Positions 7,882 through 16,697 are shown, counted from the stretch's first letter. The stretch is DNA of 46,377 bases from Bacillus sp. B1-b2 (GCF_009183415.1 NZ_WEHU01000033.1:1-46377), one strand, 5' to 3'. Notes: a model not told the origin generated them from the sequence alone. Made by a program: numbers and translations.

Positions 7882-8595
7882 ATGAATAAATATGAAGCTA
7901 TTGCTATAGAAGTAAAACGAAGAATTAAAGAGAATTTTTATTCTTTGGAACAACCTATACCTGATGAAATCTCTTTATCGAAAGAGTTCTCTTGCAGTAG
8001 AATGACAATGAAAAGGGCATTAGATAAACTAGTAATGGAAGGCCTTCTTTATCGAAAAAGAGGACATGGAACTTTCATTGTTCAATCAGCGTTACATGCA
8101 AGCAGAGTGAATGTCTTAACAAATGAAATTACAGGCTTATCTAAGCTACTTCAAGGAGAGAAGATTGATAGTAAAATTATTAAGTTTGAGGTTCATTTTC
8201 CATCAGACGAAGTAGCAGCGCATTTAGCGATAGATGTGAAAACACCTGTCTATTACTTAATTCGTTTACGTAGTGTGAAGGACGAGCCTTATGTTTTAGA
8301 GATAACCTATATGCCGACTACTGTCATTACAGGATTAAATGACAATGTGCTTTATGGTTCGGTTTATGAGCATATAACAAAAACTTTAGGATTAACCATT
8401 GCAGGATCTCATCGCAAAATTAGAGCCTGTAAATCAACAGAACTAGATATGGAACATTTGGAGTGTAAGGAAGATGATCCTATTTTAGAAGTCGAACATG
8501 TTGGTTATTTAAATAACGGAGTACCATTTGAGTATTCTTTTTCTCGCCATCGATATGACAAGTTTGAAGTAACAACAGTTAATTTAAGTAGATAA
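7882..8595 (+). CDS. GntR family repressor with UTRA domain, GmuR-like
   Basis: A 237-residue repressor with an N-terminal winged helix (residues about 1-70, motif FSCSRMTMKRALDKL) and a C-terminal UTRA effector domain (about 90-232). By memory of the family it is very like Bacillus GmuR (repressor of glucomannan/cellobiose-type uptake) and YydK: same length, same opening MNKYEAIA, same PDEISLSKEFSC and FRKRGHGTF-type hinge, and near-identical KIRACKS...LEVEHVG segments. No phosphotransferase or glycosidase gene of a gmu operon is adjacent, so the regulator appears orphaned from its targets in this window. The start ATG follows a weak GGGTGG site. It is monocistronic, closed by a strong terminator. 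Confidence 0.85.
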   Translation: MNKYEAIAIEVKRRIKENFYSLEQPIPDEISLSKEFSCSRMTMKRALDKLVMEGLLYRKRGHGTFIVQSALHASRVNVLTNEITGLSKLLQGEKIDSKIIKFEVHFPSDEVAAHLAIDVKTPVYYLIRLRSVKDEPYVLEITYMPTTVITGLNDNVLYGSVYEHITKTLGLTIAGSHRKIRACKSTELDMEHLECKEDDPILEVEHVGYLNNGVPFEYSFSRHRYDKFEVTTVNLSR

Positions 8596-8606
8596 AGAAT
8601 AAAAAG

Positions 8607-8641
8607 CAATCATTACTATTTGGTAATGATTGTTTTTTTTT
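8607..8641 (+). terminator. Terminator after GmuR-like gene
   Basis: A perfect 10-bp stem (CAATCATTAC / GTAATGATTG), a 6-base loop and a T run of about nine. Confidence 0.92.
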
Positions 8642-8711
8642 GAAGAATGTAAACAGTTTTTTGAGATTCAACATGTTTTTCGATTTAATCAAAAATCATG
8701 ATAGAAACCTC

Positions 8712-8742
8712 TTTACATTAACGTAACGTAAACGTTTATGCT
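8712..8742 (+). promoter_or_regulatory. MerR-type promoter with 19-bp spacer
   Basis: A -35 TTTACA (8712-8717) and a -10 TATGCT (8737-8742) are separated by exactly 19 bp, the hallmark of promoters remodelled by MerR proteins. The dyad AACGT-N7-ACGTT (8720-8736) is centred in the spacer. The promoter directly precedes the MerR-family gene, so it is most likely autoregulated. The transcript would have a leader of only about 15 bases. Confidence 0.7.
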
Positions 8743-8763
8743 AAAGGGGTAGGAGGTGGGAAA

Positions 8764-9519
8764 ATGGAATATACCATTCAAGAATTGGGGAATTTAGCTA
8801 GCATCAGTACAAGAACTATACGCTATTATGATGAAATTGAGCTATTGAAGCCCGCAAGAATTAATTCGTCGGGCTACCGTATATATGGTCAGCAAGAAGT
8901 AGACACATTACAACAGATTCTTTTTTATCGCGAACTAGGGGTATCATTAGAAGAGATTAAAAAGATTATTTATTCACCATCATTTAACGTAAAGATTGCA
9001 TTAAAGGAGCATTATCAAAAACTTCTAGAAAAAAGAGCACAGCTAGATCAATTAATAACAAATGTAAGAAATTCAATAGATACAGTAGAGGGGAGAAATA
9101 GGATGACTAATAAAGATAAGTTTAAAGGGTTTAAGCAAAGTTTAATAGAGGAAAATGAGGAGAAATATGGAAAAGAGATTAGAGAAAAATATGGAGAAGA
9201 GACCATTAATCAATCGAATGCAAAATTAATGAATATGTCTGAAGAAGATTACTTGAAGATGACAGAAATAGAAAATACGCTCTTTGCCGTGCTAATAGAG
9301 GCAATGGAAACTCGTAATCCTGCATCACCACTTGCTCAGAAAGCGGCTGACTTGCATAAACAGTGGTTATCTTTTACATGGCAGAATTATAGTAAAGAAG
9401 CGCATGCGGGTCTTGCAGGCATGTATGTAGAAGACGAGCGTTTTACTGCTTATTATGATAAGAAAAAGGCAGGAGCTGCTTTATTTTTAAGAGATGCTAT
9501 TATGGTATATACTCAATAA
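8764..9519 (+). CDS. MerR family activator with TipAS-type ligand domain (MTA-like)
   Basis: A 251-residue regulator. The N-terminal MerR winged helix reads YTIQELGNLASISTRTIRYYDE with the RIYG wing motif near residue 40. A dimerisation coiled coil covers about residues 75-115. The C-terminal TipAS-like antibiotic-recognition domain covers about 120-251, with the EEYLKM-like segment and the closing AAALFLRDAI-type helix. This is the architecture of Bacillus MTA, a global activator of multidrug exporters, and of Streptomyces TipAL. The ribosome site AGGAGGTG is excellent. Its own promoter has a 19-bp spacer. No efflux gene is adjacent, so the target genes are elsewhere. Confidence 0.87.
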   Translation: MEYTIQELGNLASISTRTIRYYDEIELLKPARINSSGYRIYGQQEVDTLQQILFYRELGVSLEEIKKIIYSPSFNVKIALKEHYQKLLEKRAQLDQLITNVRNSIDTVEGRNRMTNKDKFKGFKQSLIEENEEKYGKEIREKYGEETINQSNAKLMNMSEEDYLKMTEIENTLFAVLIEAMETRNPASPLAQKAADLHKQWLSFTWQNYSKEAHAGLAGMYVEDERFTAYYDKKKAGAALFLRDAIMVYTQ

Positions 9520-9541
9520 GGATTAATAAGTACCAGAGTGG

Positions 9542-9587
9542 AGGATAGAATAGGGGATGTTGAGATGGTATACTCCCTATTCATCCT
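9542..9587. terminator. Hairpin between convergent regulator genes
   Basis: A 13-bp stem with a single bulge (AGGATAGAATAGGG / CCCTATTCATCCT). The T tract is weak, so efficiency is uncertain. It overlaps the stop codon of the minus-strand GntR gene and separates it from the MerR gene. Confidence 0.55.
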
Positions 9588-10242
9588 TTAATTCCTTATT
9601 CTCTGTAAGATAGTGTGCTAAGCTTAACCAATTTTTTTCTAATAAAGTTGGTAACTCTTCTTTTTTCCCCGATAGGATATAATCTATTATGCTATTATGC
9701 TGCTCCACAGAGGATAATCCATCTAGCGAATTAAATTTTAATAATTCAAGTCTTCTAATTTTTGGTAAAAGTCCATTTAAAGTAGTGATTATTTCAGGAT
9801 TATTTGCTGCTTCTAAAATGACATAGTGAAATTGGTCATCACTTTTAATCGCATTAAGTCTGTCCTTACGTTGAACTGCTTCTAATAGCTCCTTATTATA
9901 CTCCTGCATGAAACGGACATGCTGCTCTGTTAAGTGTGGTGCAGCAAGCTTTGCAGCCAAAGCATGAAGCGAGGCAACAATGACAAATGCATGCTGTGCT
10001 TGAGCTTGATCAATAAGGCTAACGGTAGTTTCAGATCCAGGAGAAGTTACAATGAGTCCATCATCCTCCAATTTTTTCAGAGCTTCTCTTACAGGAGTTC
10101 TACTCACACCAAACTGTTCTGCTAGTAACTTATCATTAATTCTTTCACCAGGCTTTAGTTCTAATTGAATAATAGCTGCTTTCAATTGGTCATAAATTTG
10201 TTCTCTTAAAGATAGACGGGTAATTTGTGAAATATTCTTCAT
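9577..10242 (-). CDS. GntR family regulator with FCD ligand domain (FadR-like)
   Basis: A 221-residue regulator with an N-terminal winged helix (residues about 10-75; LREQIYDQLKAAII, LAEQFGVSRTPVREALKKLEDDGLI) and an all-helical FCD effector domain (about 80-215). The FCD metal/ligand positions appear to be partly occupied: DDQFHYVILEAANNPEI carries the usual Asp and His. Ligands of this class are usually organic acids; nothing here says which. It is divergent from csoR and has no catabolic genes beside it. No clear ribosome site precedes the ATG. Confidence 0.85.
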   Translation of the reverse strand: MKNISQITRLSLREQIYDQLKAAIIQLELKPGERINDKLLAEQFGVSRTPVREALKKLEDDGLIVTSPGSETTVSLIDQAQAQHAFVIVASLHALAAKLAAPHLTEQHVRFMQEYNKELLEAVQRKDRLNAIKSDDQFHYVILEAANNPEIITTLNGLLPKIRRLELLKFNSLDGLSSVEQHNSIIDYILSGKKEELPTLLEKNWLSLAHYLTENKELKDE

Positions 10243-10312
10243 GTAAATAATATATCATATTCTGGCTATATTAGGGATAAACAGGAAATTTATGAAATGG
10301 AATATATGGCAG

Positions 10313-10341
10313 TAGACAAATATACCTTACAGGGGTATACT
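10313..10341 (+). promoter_or_regulatory. csoR promoter with embedded CsoR operator
   Basis: -35 TAGACA (10313-10318), a 17-bp spacer and -10 TATACT (10336-10341). The dyad TATACC-N7-GGTATA (10321-10339) lies in the spacer and overlaps the -10. This is the same dyad as the one before copA and fits the GC-centred pseudo-palindromes bound by copper-sensing CsoR proteins. Confidence 0.75.
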
Positions 10342-10371
10342 ATAAATATTCATTAGTATGGGGGTGCACGG

Positions 10372-10698
10372 TTGGAAGATAATAATTTAGAATTAGCTTG
10401 CCATATTCAACCTAATGAGAGGAAAAGTCATCATTCAGATAAAGTAAAGCAAAATTTAGTATCTCGCTTAAATCGAATTGAAGGTCAAATAAGAGGTATT
10501 AAAGGGCTAATAGATAAAGACACTTATTGTGATGATGTAATCACACAAATTTCTGCCACACAATCTGCTCTAAACAGTGTAGCAAAGATCTTATTAGAAG
10601 GTCATTTGAAAAACTGTGTAGTAGATCGGATTCAAGAAGGGGATATGGAAGTTTTAGATGAAGTACTTGTAACAATCCAAAAATTAATGAAAAAGTAG
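10372..10698 (+). CDS. csoR: Copper-sensing transcriptional repressor CsoR
   Basis: A 108-residue all-helical repressor of the CsoR/RcnR family. The Cu(I) ligands of the family are present as Cys53, His78 and Cys82 (TYCDD and GHLKNC). The RLNRIEGQIRGIK motif (residues 32-44) lies on the DNA-binding face of the first long helix. The start is a TTG at 10372, placed about seven bases after GGGGGTG; no in-frame ATG fits. Copper binding should release the repressor from its own promoter and from the copA promoter. Its stop codon overlaps the ribosome site of copZ, so csoR and copZ are co-transcribed. Confidence 0.92.
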   Translation: MEDNNLELACHIQPNERKSHHSDKVKQNLVSRLNRIEGQIRGIKGLIDKDTYCDDVITQISATQSALNSVAKILLEGHLKNCVVDRIQEGDMEVLDEVLVTIQKLMKK

Positions 10699-10709
10699 GA
10701 GTGATTAAT

Positions 10710-10922
10710 ATGGAAAAAGCAACTTTAAAAGTAGAAGGTATGTCTTGTAATCATTGTGTAAAAGCAGTAGAAGGTAGTGTAGGGGAACTTGCAGGTGTGT
10801 CTGAAGTAAAAGTAAACTTAGGCGAAGGTTTAGTAGATGTGGAATTTGATGCAAGTAAAGTAGTAATAGCTTCGATTAAAGAAGCTATCGAGGATCAAGG
10901 TTACGAAGTTAAATATAAATAA
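10710..10922 (+). CDS. copZ: Copper chaperone CopZ
   Basis: A 70-residue HMA-domain (Atx1-like) copper chaperone that carries Cu(I) to the CopA ATPase. The metal site is GMSCNHC with Cys13 and Cys16. The ferredoxin-like fold pattern is intact through the C-terminal IKEAIEDQGYEV. The start is set at the ATG at 10710, eight bases after AGGAG; an in-frame GTG at 10701 overlaps the ribosome site itself. It follows csoR immediately and is separated from copA by hairpins. Confidence 0.93.
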   Translation: MEKATLKVEGMSCNHCVKAVEGSVGELAGVSEVKVNLGEGLVDVEFDASKVVIASIKEAIEDQGYEVKYK

Positions 10923-11044
10923 GCAAGTGTATGGAGAATAGGAAAGTTACAGATGGAATAGCAGAAAAGTTTCCTTTAGGAAATTAAAGTTTCTTTCCAT
11001 ACTGCTAATTTTAGAAATCTTGTAGTTTTCTCGTTTGGTTATTC

Positions 11045-11076
11045 AAAAAATGTGCATAAGCTTGCACATTTTTTTT
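11045..11076 (+). terminator. Terminator between copZ and copA
   Basis: Stem AATGTGCA / TGCACATT (extended by A and T runs) with a 6-base loop and eight Ts. It should end the csoR-copZ transcript. A second, less regular hairpin (arms TAGCAG 10959-10964 and CTGCTA 11002-11007) lies just upstream. The descending arm also supplies the -35 box proposed for copA. Confidence 0.85.
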
Positions 11077-11103
11077 CAAATAAATATACCCCATATAGGT
11101 ATA
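11062..11103 (+). promoter_or_regulatory. copA promoter with CsoR operator
   Basis: TTGCAC (11062-11067), 17 bp, then TATACC (11085-11090) gives a plausible promoter. The dyad TATACC-N7-GGTATA (11085-11103) covers the -10 and the expected transcription start. The arms and the 7-base spacing equal those of the csoR operator. The leader before the start codon would be only about 20 bases. Confidence 0.7.
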
Positions 11104-11119
11104 AGGAGTTGTGAATGCT

Positions 11120-13549
11120 ATGTCAGAGGAAAGAGTCTTAAAACAAAGTTCAAAGATGAAAGAGCAAAGCTTTGAGATTGTAGGAATGACTTGTGCAGCA
11201 TGTGCAAACCGCATAGAAGCGGGACTTAATAAAATGAACGGTGTGACTGAAACAACTGTAAATGTAGCCTTAGAAAAAGCAACTGTAAAATATAAAGAAG
11301 ATCAAGTTAAGATAGAGGATATTCAAGGAAAAGTAGAAGAATTAGGATATGGTGTCTTAAAAGAGAAGGTAGAATTAGATGTAACAGGAATGACGTGTGC
11401 AACATGTGCAAGTCGTATTGAAAAAGGTCTAAATAAAATGTCAGGAATTGATACTGCAACCGTGAATCTTGCATTAGAAAAAGCAACTATAGTGTTCAAT
11501 CCATCATTAGTTTCTTCTAAGCAAATAGTAGGGAGGATTGAAAAATTAGGGTATGGGGCTTTTATTAAAACAGATCAAAAGGAAGGAAATAAAAGAGAGA
11601 AAGAACAGAAGAAGCAACAGATAAAATTTTTCTTGTCTTTAATCCTTTCTTTACCCCTTCTATGGACGATGGTAGGGCATTTTTCTTTTACTTCTTTTCT
11701 CTATGTTCCCGATATATTAATGAATCCTTGGATGCAGATGGCACTTGCAACACCTGTACAATTTATTATAGGTTGGCAATTCTATGTGGGAGCTTACAAA
11801 GCACTGAGAAATGCAAGTGCTAATATGGATGTCCTTGTTGCATTAGGAACATCCGCTGCTTATTTTTATAGTGTATATTTAGCTTTTCAATCCATAAATC
11901 ATTCCACTCATTCAGTAGGTTTATATTTCGAGACCAGTGCTATTCTAATAACATTGATTTTATTAGGAAAACTATTTGAAACGAAAGCAAAAGGAAAATC
12001 ATCGGATGCCATTAAAAAGCTAATGGGATTACAAGCAAAAAAAGCAATGGTTATAAGACATGGGAAAGAACTGGAACTACCAATAGAAGAAGTAGTAGTA
12101 GGAGATACATTGATTGTAAAACCTGGTGAAAGAATACCTGTTGATGGTGTGATTGTGAGAGGACAATCAGCAATGGATGAATCGATGCTGACAGGTGAAA
12201 GTATTCCGGTGGATAAGAAAATAGGGGATGTTGCCATTGGAGCGACTATTAATAAAAATGGTCATTTGCAAATAAAAGCGCAAAAGATAGGAAAAGACAC
12301 TGCTCTTGCGCAAATTATAAGGGTTGTAGAAGAAGCACAAGGAACTAAAGCACCCATTCAACGTTTAGCAGATAAAATTTCTGGAATTTTTGTTCCAATA
12401 GTAGTTAGTATCGCTTTATTAACATTTCTCATTTGGTATTTCTTCCTTACCCCATATAACTTTGCAGAAAGTCTTGAAAAACTGATAGCTGTATTGGTTA
12501 TTGCCTGTCCATGTGCATTAGGTCTTGCTACACCAACATCTATTATGGCAGGATCAGGAAGAGCAGCAGAATATGGAATACTGTTTAAAGGTGGAGAGCA
12601 TTTAGAGCTAACTCATAAGCTAGATACCATATTGTTAGATAAAACTGGAACTGTTACGAATGGAAAACCAACTCTTACGGATGTATTCACTGATTGGGAG
12701 GAAAGAGAATTTTTAACTTATGTGGCTTCTGCCGAGAAAAATTCAGAGCACCCTCTCGCTCAAGGCATGCTTGATGGAATTAAAGCAAGAGGTATAGAAT
12801 GGCCAGAAGCAGACCAGTTTGAAGCTATTCCTGGGCATGGCATTAAAGCTAATGTAAATGGCAAGGAAGTTATGGTAGGAACTAGAGGATTGATGCTTTC
12901 TCATTCTATAGAAATAAAAAAAGTTATACCAAAGATGGAAGAGATAGAACAACAAGGGAAGACAGCAATGCTTGTTAGTATAGACAAGAAATATGCAGGT
13001 ATGGTGGCAGTAGCTGATTCCATTAAAGAAACATCTAGAGTGGCTATCAAAAGATTAAAAAATATGGGCTTAAATATAGTCATGATAACAGGTGATAATA
13101 TTCAAACGGCAAAAGCAATTGCAAAAGAAGCTGGAATTGATACTGTCATAGCTGAAGTTCTTCCAGAACATAAAGCTGAAGAGGTGAAAAAGCTTCAATC
13201 ACAAGGAAGGAAAGTAGCAATGGTAGGAGATGGTATTAACGATGCTCCTGCGCTTGCAATTGCAGATATTGGCATGGCAATAGGTACAGGAACTGATATT
13301 GCTATGGAAGCAGCAGATATTACGTTAATAAGAGGAGATTTACATGCTATAGCAGATAGTATCTTATTAAGTCAGAAGACGATAGTTAATATCAAGCAAA
13401 ATCTTTTCTGGGCTTTTGGTTATAACGTCCTTGGTATTCCTCTTGCAGCTCTAGGATTACTAGCTCCATGGCTTGCGGGTGCTGCTATGGCTTTTAGTTC
13501 CGTATCTGTTGTATTAAATGCACTTCGTTTACAAAGAGTAAAGATTTAA
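11120..13549 (+). CDS. copA: Copper-exporting P1B-type ATPase CopA
   Basis: An 809-residue heavy-metal ATPase that pumps Cu(I) out of the cell. Two N-terminal HMA domains carry GMTCAAC (Cys25, Cys28) and GMTCATC (Cys93, Cys96). Eight membrane helices follow, with the transport motif CPC at 463-465 in [12 protein letters not shown]. The actuator has TGES, the phosphorylation site is Asp507 in DKTGTVT, and the nucleotide domain has [18 protein letters not shown] closes the P domain. The start is taken as the ATG at 11120, because the in-frame GTG at 11111 lies only two bases after the AAGGAG. It is separately transcribed from csoR-copZ but has an identical operator type. Confidence 0.95.
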   Translation: MSEERVLKQSSKMKEQSFEIVGMTCAACANRIEAGLNKMNGVTETTVNVALEKATVKYKEDQVKIEDIQGKVEELGYGVLKEKVELDVTGMTCATCASRIEKGLNKMSGIDTATVNLALEKATIVFNPSLVSSKQIVGRIEKLGYGAFIKTDQKEGNKREKEQKKQQIKFFLSLILSLPLLWTMVGHFSFTSFLYVPDILMNPWMQMALATPVQFIIGWQFYVGAYKALRNASANMDVLVALGTSAAYFYSVYLAFQSINHSTHSVGLYFETSAILITLILLGKLFETKAKGKSSDAIKKLMGLQAKKAMVIRHGKELELPIEEVVVGDTLIVKPGERIPVDGVIVRGQSAMDESMLTGESIPVDKKIGDVAIGATINKNGHLQIKAQKIGKDTALAQIIRVVEEAQGTKAPIQRLADKISGIFVPIVVSIALLTFLIWYFFLTPYNFAESLEKLIAVLVIACPCALGLATPTSIMAGSGRAAEYGILFKGGEHLELTHKLDTILLDKTGTVTNGKPTLTDVFTDWEEREFLTYVASAEKNSEHPLAQGMLDGIKARGIEWPEADQFEAIPGHGIKANVNGKEVMVGTRGLMLSHSIEIKKVIPKMEEIEQQGKTAMLVSIDKKYAGMVAVADSIKETSRVAIKRLKNMGLNIVMITGDNIQTAKAIAKEAGIDTVIAEVLPEHKAEEVKKLQSQGRKVAMVGDGINDAPALAIADIGMAIGTGTDIAMEAADITLIRGDLHAIADSILLSQKTIVNIKQNLFWAFGYNVLGIPLAALGLLAPWLAGAAMAFSSVSVVLNALRLQRVKI

Positions 13550-13665
13550 TAGGATTACTATAAAGTAAATAATACCTTTTGATTTAATCATCATAATATA
13601 ACCAGCTTTATCTCATACTAGAAAGGTACGGAAAGGAAAAGAACTTTTTTCGGAGGTAGATGAAG

Positions 13666-13791
13666 ATGACAAAACAAAAAAAATCAGAAGTAAACAATCA
13701 ATGGGCAGGAACAAACAATGAGGTAACAAGTAAAAAGCAAAACAAAACTGCTACCGATAATCAATGGACTTCTGCTAATAAGAAGTCTTAA
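13666..13791 (+). CDS. 41-residue Lys/Asn-rich small protein with an internal NQW repeat
   Basis: A 41-residue hydrophilic protein that begins MTKQKKSEVNNQW. It contains two copies of an N-Q-W-[AT]-[GS] unit (VNNQWAG and TDNQWTS) in a lysine, asparagine and threonine-rich background, with no hydrophobic core and no cysteine. The ribosome site GGAGG lies nine bases before the ATG at 13666; the in-frame ATG at 13660 is too close. The composition and size recall minor small acid-soluble spore proteins, but I cannot match it to a named one. It is followed by a strong hairpin. It lies alone between copA and the aldo/keto reductase gene. Confidence 0.7.
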   Translation: MTKQKKSEVNNQWAGTNNEVTSKKQNKTATDNQWTSANKKS

Positions 13792-13822
13792 GTAAAGAGG
13801 TAAAATGGTATTAGGTTATAAA

Positions 13823-13856
13823 AAGAAGCTAAGAATATTTTATTCTTAGCTTCTTT
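13823..13856. terminator. Bidirectional terminator (long perfect stem)
   Basis: A perfect 15-bp stem (AAGAAGCTAAGAATA / TATTCTTAGCTTCTT) with a 3-base loop. Read on the minus strand it is followed by a good T run, so it mainly ends the aldo/keto reductase gene; on the plus strand it can end the small-protein transcript. Confidence 0.88.
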
Positions 13857-13864
13857 CCATAGAA

Positions 13865-14731
13865 TTATTGAATCTTTGCTGCTTCTTGCATGGCTTTAAA
13901 TTTTTCTTGATCATCTGGGTTGCCAAAGCTTCTTTCGTTCGTATCAATAGAAGTGATTATATTTATATCTTCCTTATCTAATTGAAAGTCGAAAAGAGCA
14001 GCATTTTCAATCATACGATGTTCATGAACTGATTTAGGTATGATAATGGTGTCTCTTTCTAAATGCCATCTTAAAATAACTTGCGCCACTGTTTTTTGAT
14101 GCTTTTGAGCAATTTCTTTTAGAGCGGGTAATTCAAATAAACCATTTCTACCTTGTCCTAGTGGAGCCCATGCTTCATGTGCGATTTGATGTTGTAACAT
14201 ATATGTACGTAATTCTTCTTGTTGAAAGAGAGGATGTGTTTCTACTTGGTTAATCATAGGTTTAATGCGTGCGGTTTTATTTAACTGTTCAAGATGATGG
14301 ATTTGAAAATTACATACGCCAATCGCACGAATTAATCCTTCTTCGTATAAGTCCTCCATTGCACGCCATGTTTCTTCTATACCAGGAGCAGCCCAATGAA
14401 TAAGATATAAGTCTAAGTAATCTAACTGCAGTTTCCTTAATGATTCTTGAAAAGCTTTCTTTGTTTCTTCATAGCCGTGGTCAGTGACCCAAACTTTTGT
14501 CGTAATAAATAATTCTTCTCTAGGAATACCAGCAGTCTTAATAGCCTTTCCTACATATTCTTCATTTTCATATCTAGTCGCTGTATCAATGGAGCGGTAG
14601 CCATTTTTAATGGCGGTAACTACACTTCTTTCACATTCCTCTTCGTCTTTTACTAGAAAGACACCGTATCCTAAGTAGGGGATTTCTACACCATTACTTA
14701 GTTTTTTCGTACTGTTAACTGTTAAAGTCAT
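13865..14731 (-). CDS. Aldo/keto reductase (glyoxal reductase YvgN-like)
   Basis: A 288-residue NADPH-dependent aldo/keto reductase, a (beta/alpha)8 barrel. The catalytic tetrad is visible as Asp49 (SIDTATRY), Tyr54, Lys79 (TTKVW) and His112 (LIHW). The cofactor phosphate site near the C-terminus reads IIIPKSVHEHRMIEN. The closest well-known relatives are the Bacillus glyoxal/methylglyoxal reductases YvgN and YtbE. The start is set to the ATG at 14731, six bases after GAGGTG; the frame continues to a GTG at 14740 that overlaps the ribosome site. It lies downstream of katA on the same strand, but the katA terminator separates them. Confidence 0.9.
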   Translation of the reverse strand: MTLTVNSTKKLSNGVEIPYLGYGVFLVKDEEECERSVVTAIKNGYRSIDTATRYENEEYVGKAIKTAGIPREELFITTKVWVTDHGYEETKKAFQESLRKLQLDYLDLYLIHWAAPGIEETWRAMEDLYEEGLIRAIGVCNFQIHHLEQLNKTARIKPMINQVETHPLFQQEELRTYMLQHQIAHEAWAPLGQGRNGLFELPALKEIAQKHQKTVAQVILRWHLERDTIIIPKSVHEHRMIENAALFDFQLDKEDINIITSIDTNERSFGNPDDQEKFKAMQEAAKIQ

Positions 14732-14817
14732 CTCTTTCACCTCATTAATGAATTTAAGTTTCTATCATAAGGGTATCGTTTTTCCCTAAAGATATCAAAT
14801 GGTAAGATTCAATGAAA

Positions 14818-14855
14818 AAAGGTAGGTAACTCCTTTTGGAGAGCTACCTACCTTT
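14818..14855 (-). terminator. Terminator after katA
   Basis: An imperfect stem of at least 11 bp (AAAGGTAGGTA / TACCTACCTTT), followed on the minus strand by six Ts. Confidence 0.88.
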
Positions 14856-14866
14856 AGTAGAATGTA

Positions 14867-16321
14867 TTATTTTACTTCTTCAGGAACGCTAAGTCCTAAA
14901 CCTTCAGCAATCTTTGTTCCATACTCAGGATCAGCTTTATAGAAGTGAGCGATTTGACGTAATTTAATTTCTTCTAATTGTACTAGCTTCATAGATCCAA
15001 CGATATTAGCAACTAATCTCTCGCGCTCTTCTGTGGATAGTAAGCGATATAAATCACCAGCTTGAGTGTAATGATCGTTATGGTCATATGCTACACTATC
15101 TGCAACTCCACTTACTGCAAAAGCAGTAGTTTTAGCTTCAGGAGCCTCTGTTGGGCCTCCAAAACTATTAGGCTCATAATAAACGGAACCTCCACCATTT
15201 CCATCGAAACGCATTTGGCCATCACGTTGATTATTATGAACAGGGCATTTCGGTCGATTAATTGGTAGTGCATTATGGTTAGCACCTACACGATAGCGAT
15301 GAGCATCACTATATGCAAATAGGCGACCTTGAAGCATTTTATCTGGTGATACCTCTACACCAGGTACTAATGTTCCAGGAGAGAAGGTTGCTTGTTCTAC
15401 TTCTGCAAAATAGTTTTCTGGATTACGATCAAGTACCATACGACCAACTTCAATTAATGGATAATCTTTTTGAGACCATACTTTTGTTACATCAAATGGA
15501 TCCCATTTGTATGTGTCCGCATCCTCTAAAGGCATGATCTGTACAGATAATTTCCATGAAGGATATTCACCATTTTCAATTGCTCTAAACAAATCCTCTG
15601 TATGATAATCAGGGTTGTCACCAGCGATTTGACCTGCTAAATCAACATCAAGGTTTTTAACTCCTTGTTCTGTTTTAAAGTGGTATTTTACCCAAACTCC
15701 ATCTCCATCTTCATTTACCCATTTAAATGTATGGCTTCCAAACCCATGCATATGACGCAATGTTGCAGGAATTCCACGGTCAGACATTAAAATAGTTACT
15801 TGATGTAGAGATTCTGGAGAATGAGACCAGAAATCCCATACAGCAGTTGGATTTTTCAAATGAGTTCTTGGATCTCTTTTCTGTGTATGAATAAAATCAG
15901 GGAACTTAATAGCATCACGAATAAAGAATACAGGTGTGTTATTCCCTACAATATCGTAGTTTCCTTCTTCTGTATAAAATTTCACAGCAAATCCACGTGG
16001 ATCACGAACAGTATCAGCAGAACCTAATTCACCAGCAACTGTAGAAAAACGAATAAACATAGGAGTTCTTTTTCCTACTTCTGATAAGAAATTAGCTTTT
16101 GTGTATTTTGTTAAATCATTTGTTACTTCAAAATATCCATGTGCTCCTGCACCTTTAGCATGAACAACACGTTCAGGTACACGTTCTCTATTAAAATGAG
16201 CTAATTTTTCCAGTAAGTGTACATCCTGAATTAATGTAGGTCCACGATATCCTGCAGTCATAGAATTTTGGTTATCACCAACAGGTGCTCCCCAGCTGGT
16301 TGTTAATCGATTATTTGACAT
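14867..16321 (-). CDS. katA: Vegetative haem catalase
   Basis: A 484-residue clade 3-size monofunctional catalase, decomposing hydrogen peroxide in the cytoplasm. The distal haem residues are His54 ([12 protein letters not shown]) and Asn127 ([12 protein letters not shown]). The proximal haem ligand Tyr is near 337 in [12 protein letters not shown]. Start is placed at the ATG at 16321, nine bases after GAGGTG and giving [11 protein letters not shown]; the frame also runs to 16333 without a ribosome site. It is expected to be repressed by PerR, since an exact PerR consensus lies 80 bp upstream. Confidence 0.95.
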   Translation of the reverse strand: MSNNRLTTSWGAPVGDNQNSMTAGYRGPTLIQDVHLLEKLAHFNRERVPERVVHAKGAGAHGYFEVTNDLTKYTKANFLSEVGKRTPMFIRFSTVAGELGSADTVRDPRGFAVKFYTEEGNYDIVGNNTPVFFIRDAIKFPDFIHTQKRDPRTHLKNPTAVWDFWSHSPESLHQVTILMSDRGIPATLRHMHGFGSHTFKWVNEDGDGVWVKYHFKTEQGVKNLDVDLAGQIAGDNPDYHTEDLFRAIENGEYPSWKLSVQIMPLEDADTYKWDPFDVTKVWSQKDYPLIEVGRMVLDRNPENYFAEVEQATFSPGTLVPGVEVSPDKMLQGRLFAYSDAHRYRVGANHNALPINRPKCPVHNNQRDGQMRFDGNGGGSVYYEPNSFGGPTEAPEAKTTAFAVSGVADSVAYDHNDHYTQAGDLYRLLSTEERERLVANIVGSMKLVQLEEIKLRQIAHFYKADPEYGTKIAEGLGLSVPEEVK

Positions 16322-16400
16322 ATAAAAAATCACCTCATAGTTTTCTTGTTTGTTATATGTCTATTATAATATCATCTTTAATTAAAAAATCAATACTATT

Positions 16401-16415
16401 TTATAATTATTATAA
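16401..16415 (-). promoter_or_regulatory. PerR box upstream of katA
   Basis: TTATAATTATTATAA matches the PerR consensus TTATAATnATTATAA at every position. On the minus strand a TTGATT and a TATTAT (16-bp spacing) follow towards katA, so the box sits just upstream of the likely -35. The rest of the gap 16322-16697 holds no gene that I can see; the aroK promoter must be at its right end but I cannot place it. Confidence 0.88.
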
Positions 16416-16697
16416 ATAAAAAGAATGATAATTAGAGAGATTTGTCAAAAAAAAGAGGAATAAAAGCTGTTATAGCAAGAGATTGGGTGCTGTTAAGGAT
16501 TAGATAGAATGAGGGGAATAGATAGCTAATGGATAAGAAAGGTGCATTACTTGAGAATATGTAAATAGTTTTTTCATTGAATTATATGTTAAGAAAGAAT
16601 TTACTATACCAAAGAATTTGCTAGGATATAAGGGTTATCTATTTTATAATTGGTATATTATTTAGTCGAATAAAGTGGGTTATAGGGAGTGGACTTT

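Noticed and set aside
13550-13590. Possible terminator after copA
   Set aside because: Only an imperfect stem (AGGATTA / TAATACCT) with a short T run; not convincing enough to annotate.
16529-16564. 11-codon frame MDKKGALLENM in the katA-aroK gap
   Set aside because: No ribosome site and too short; probably chance.
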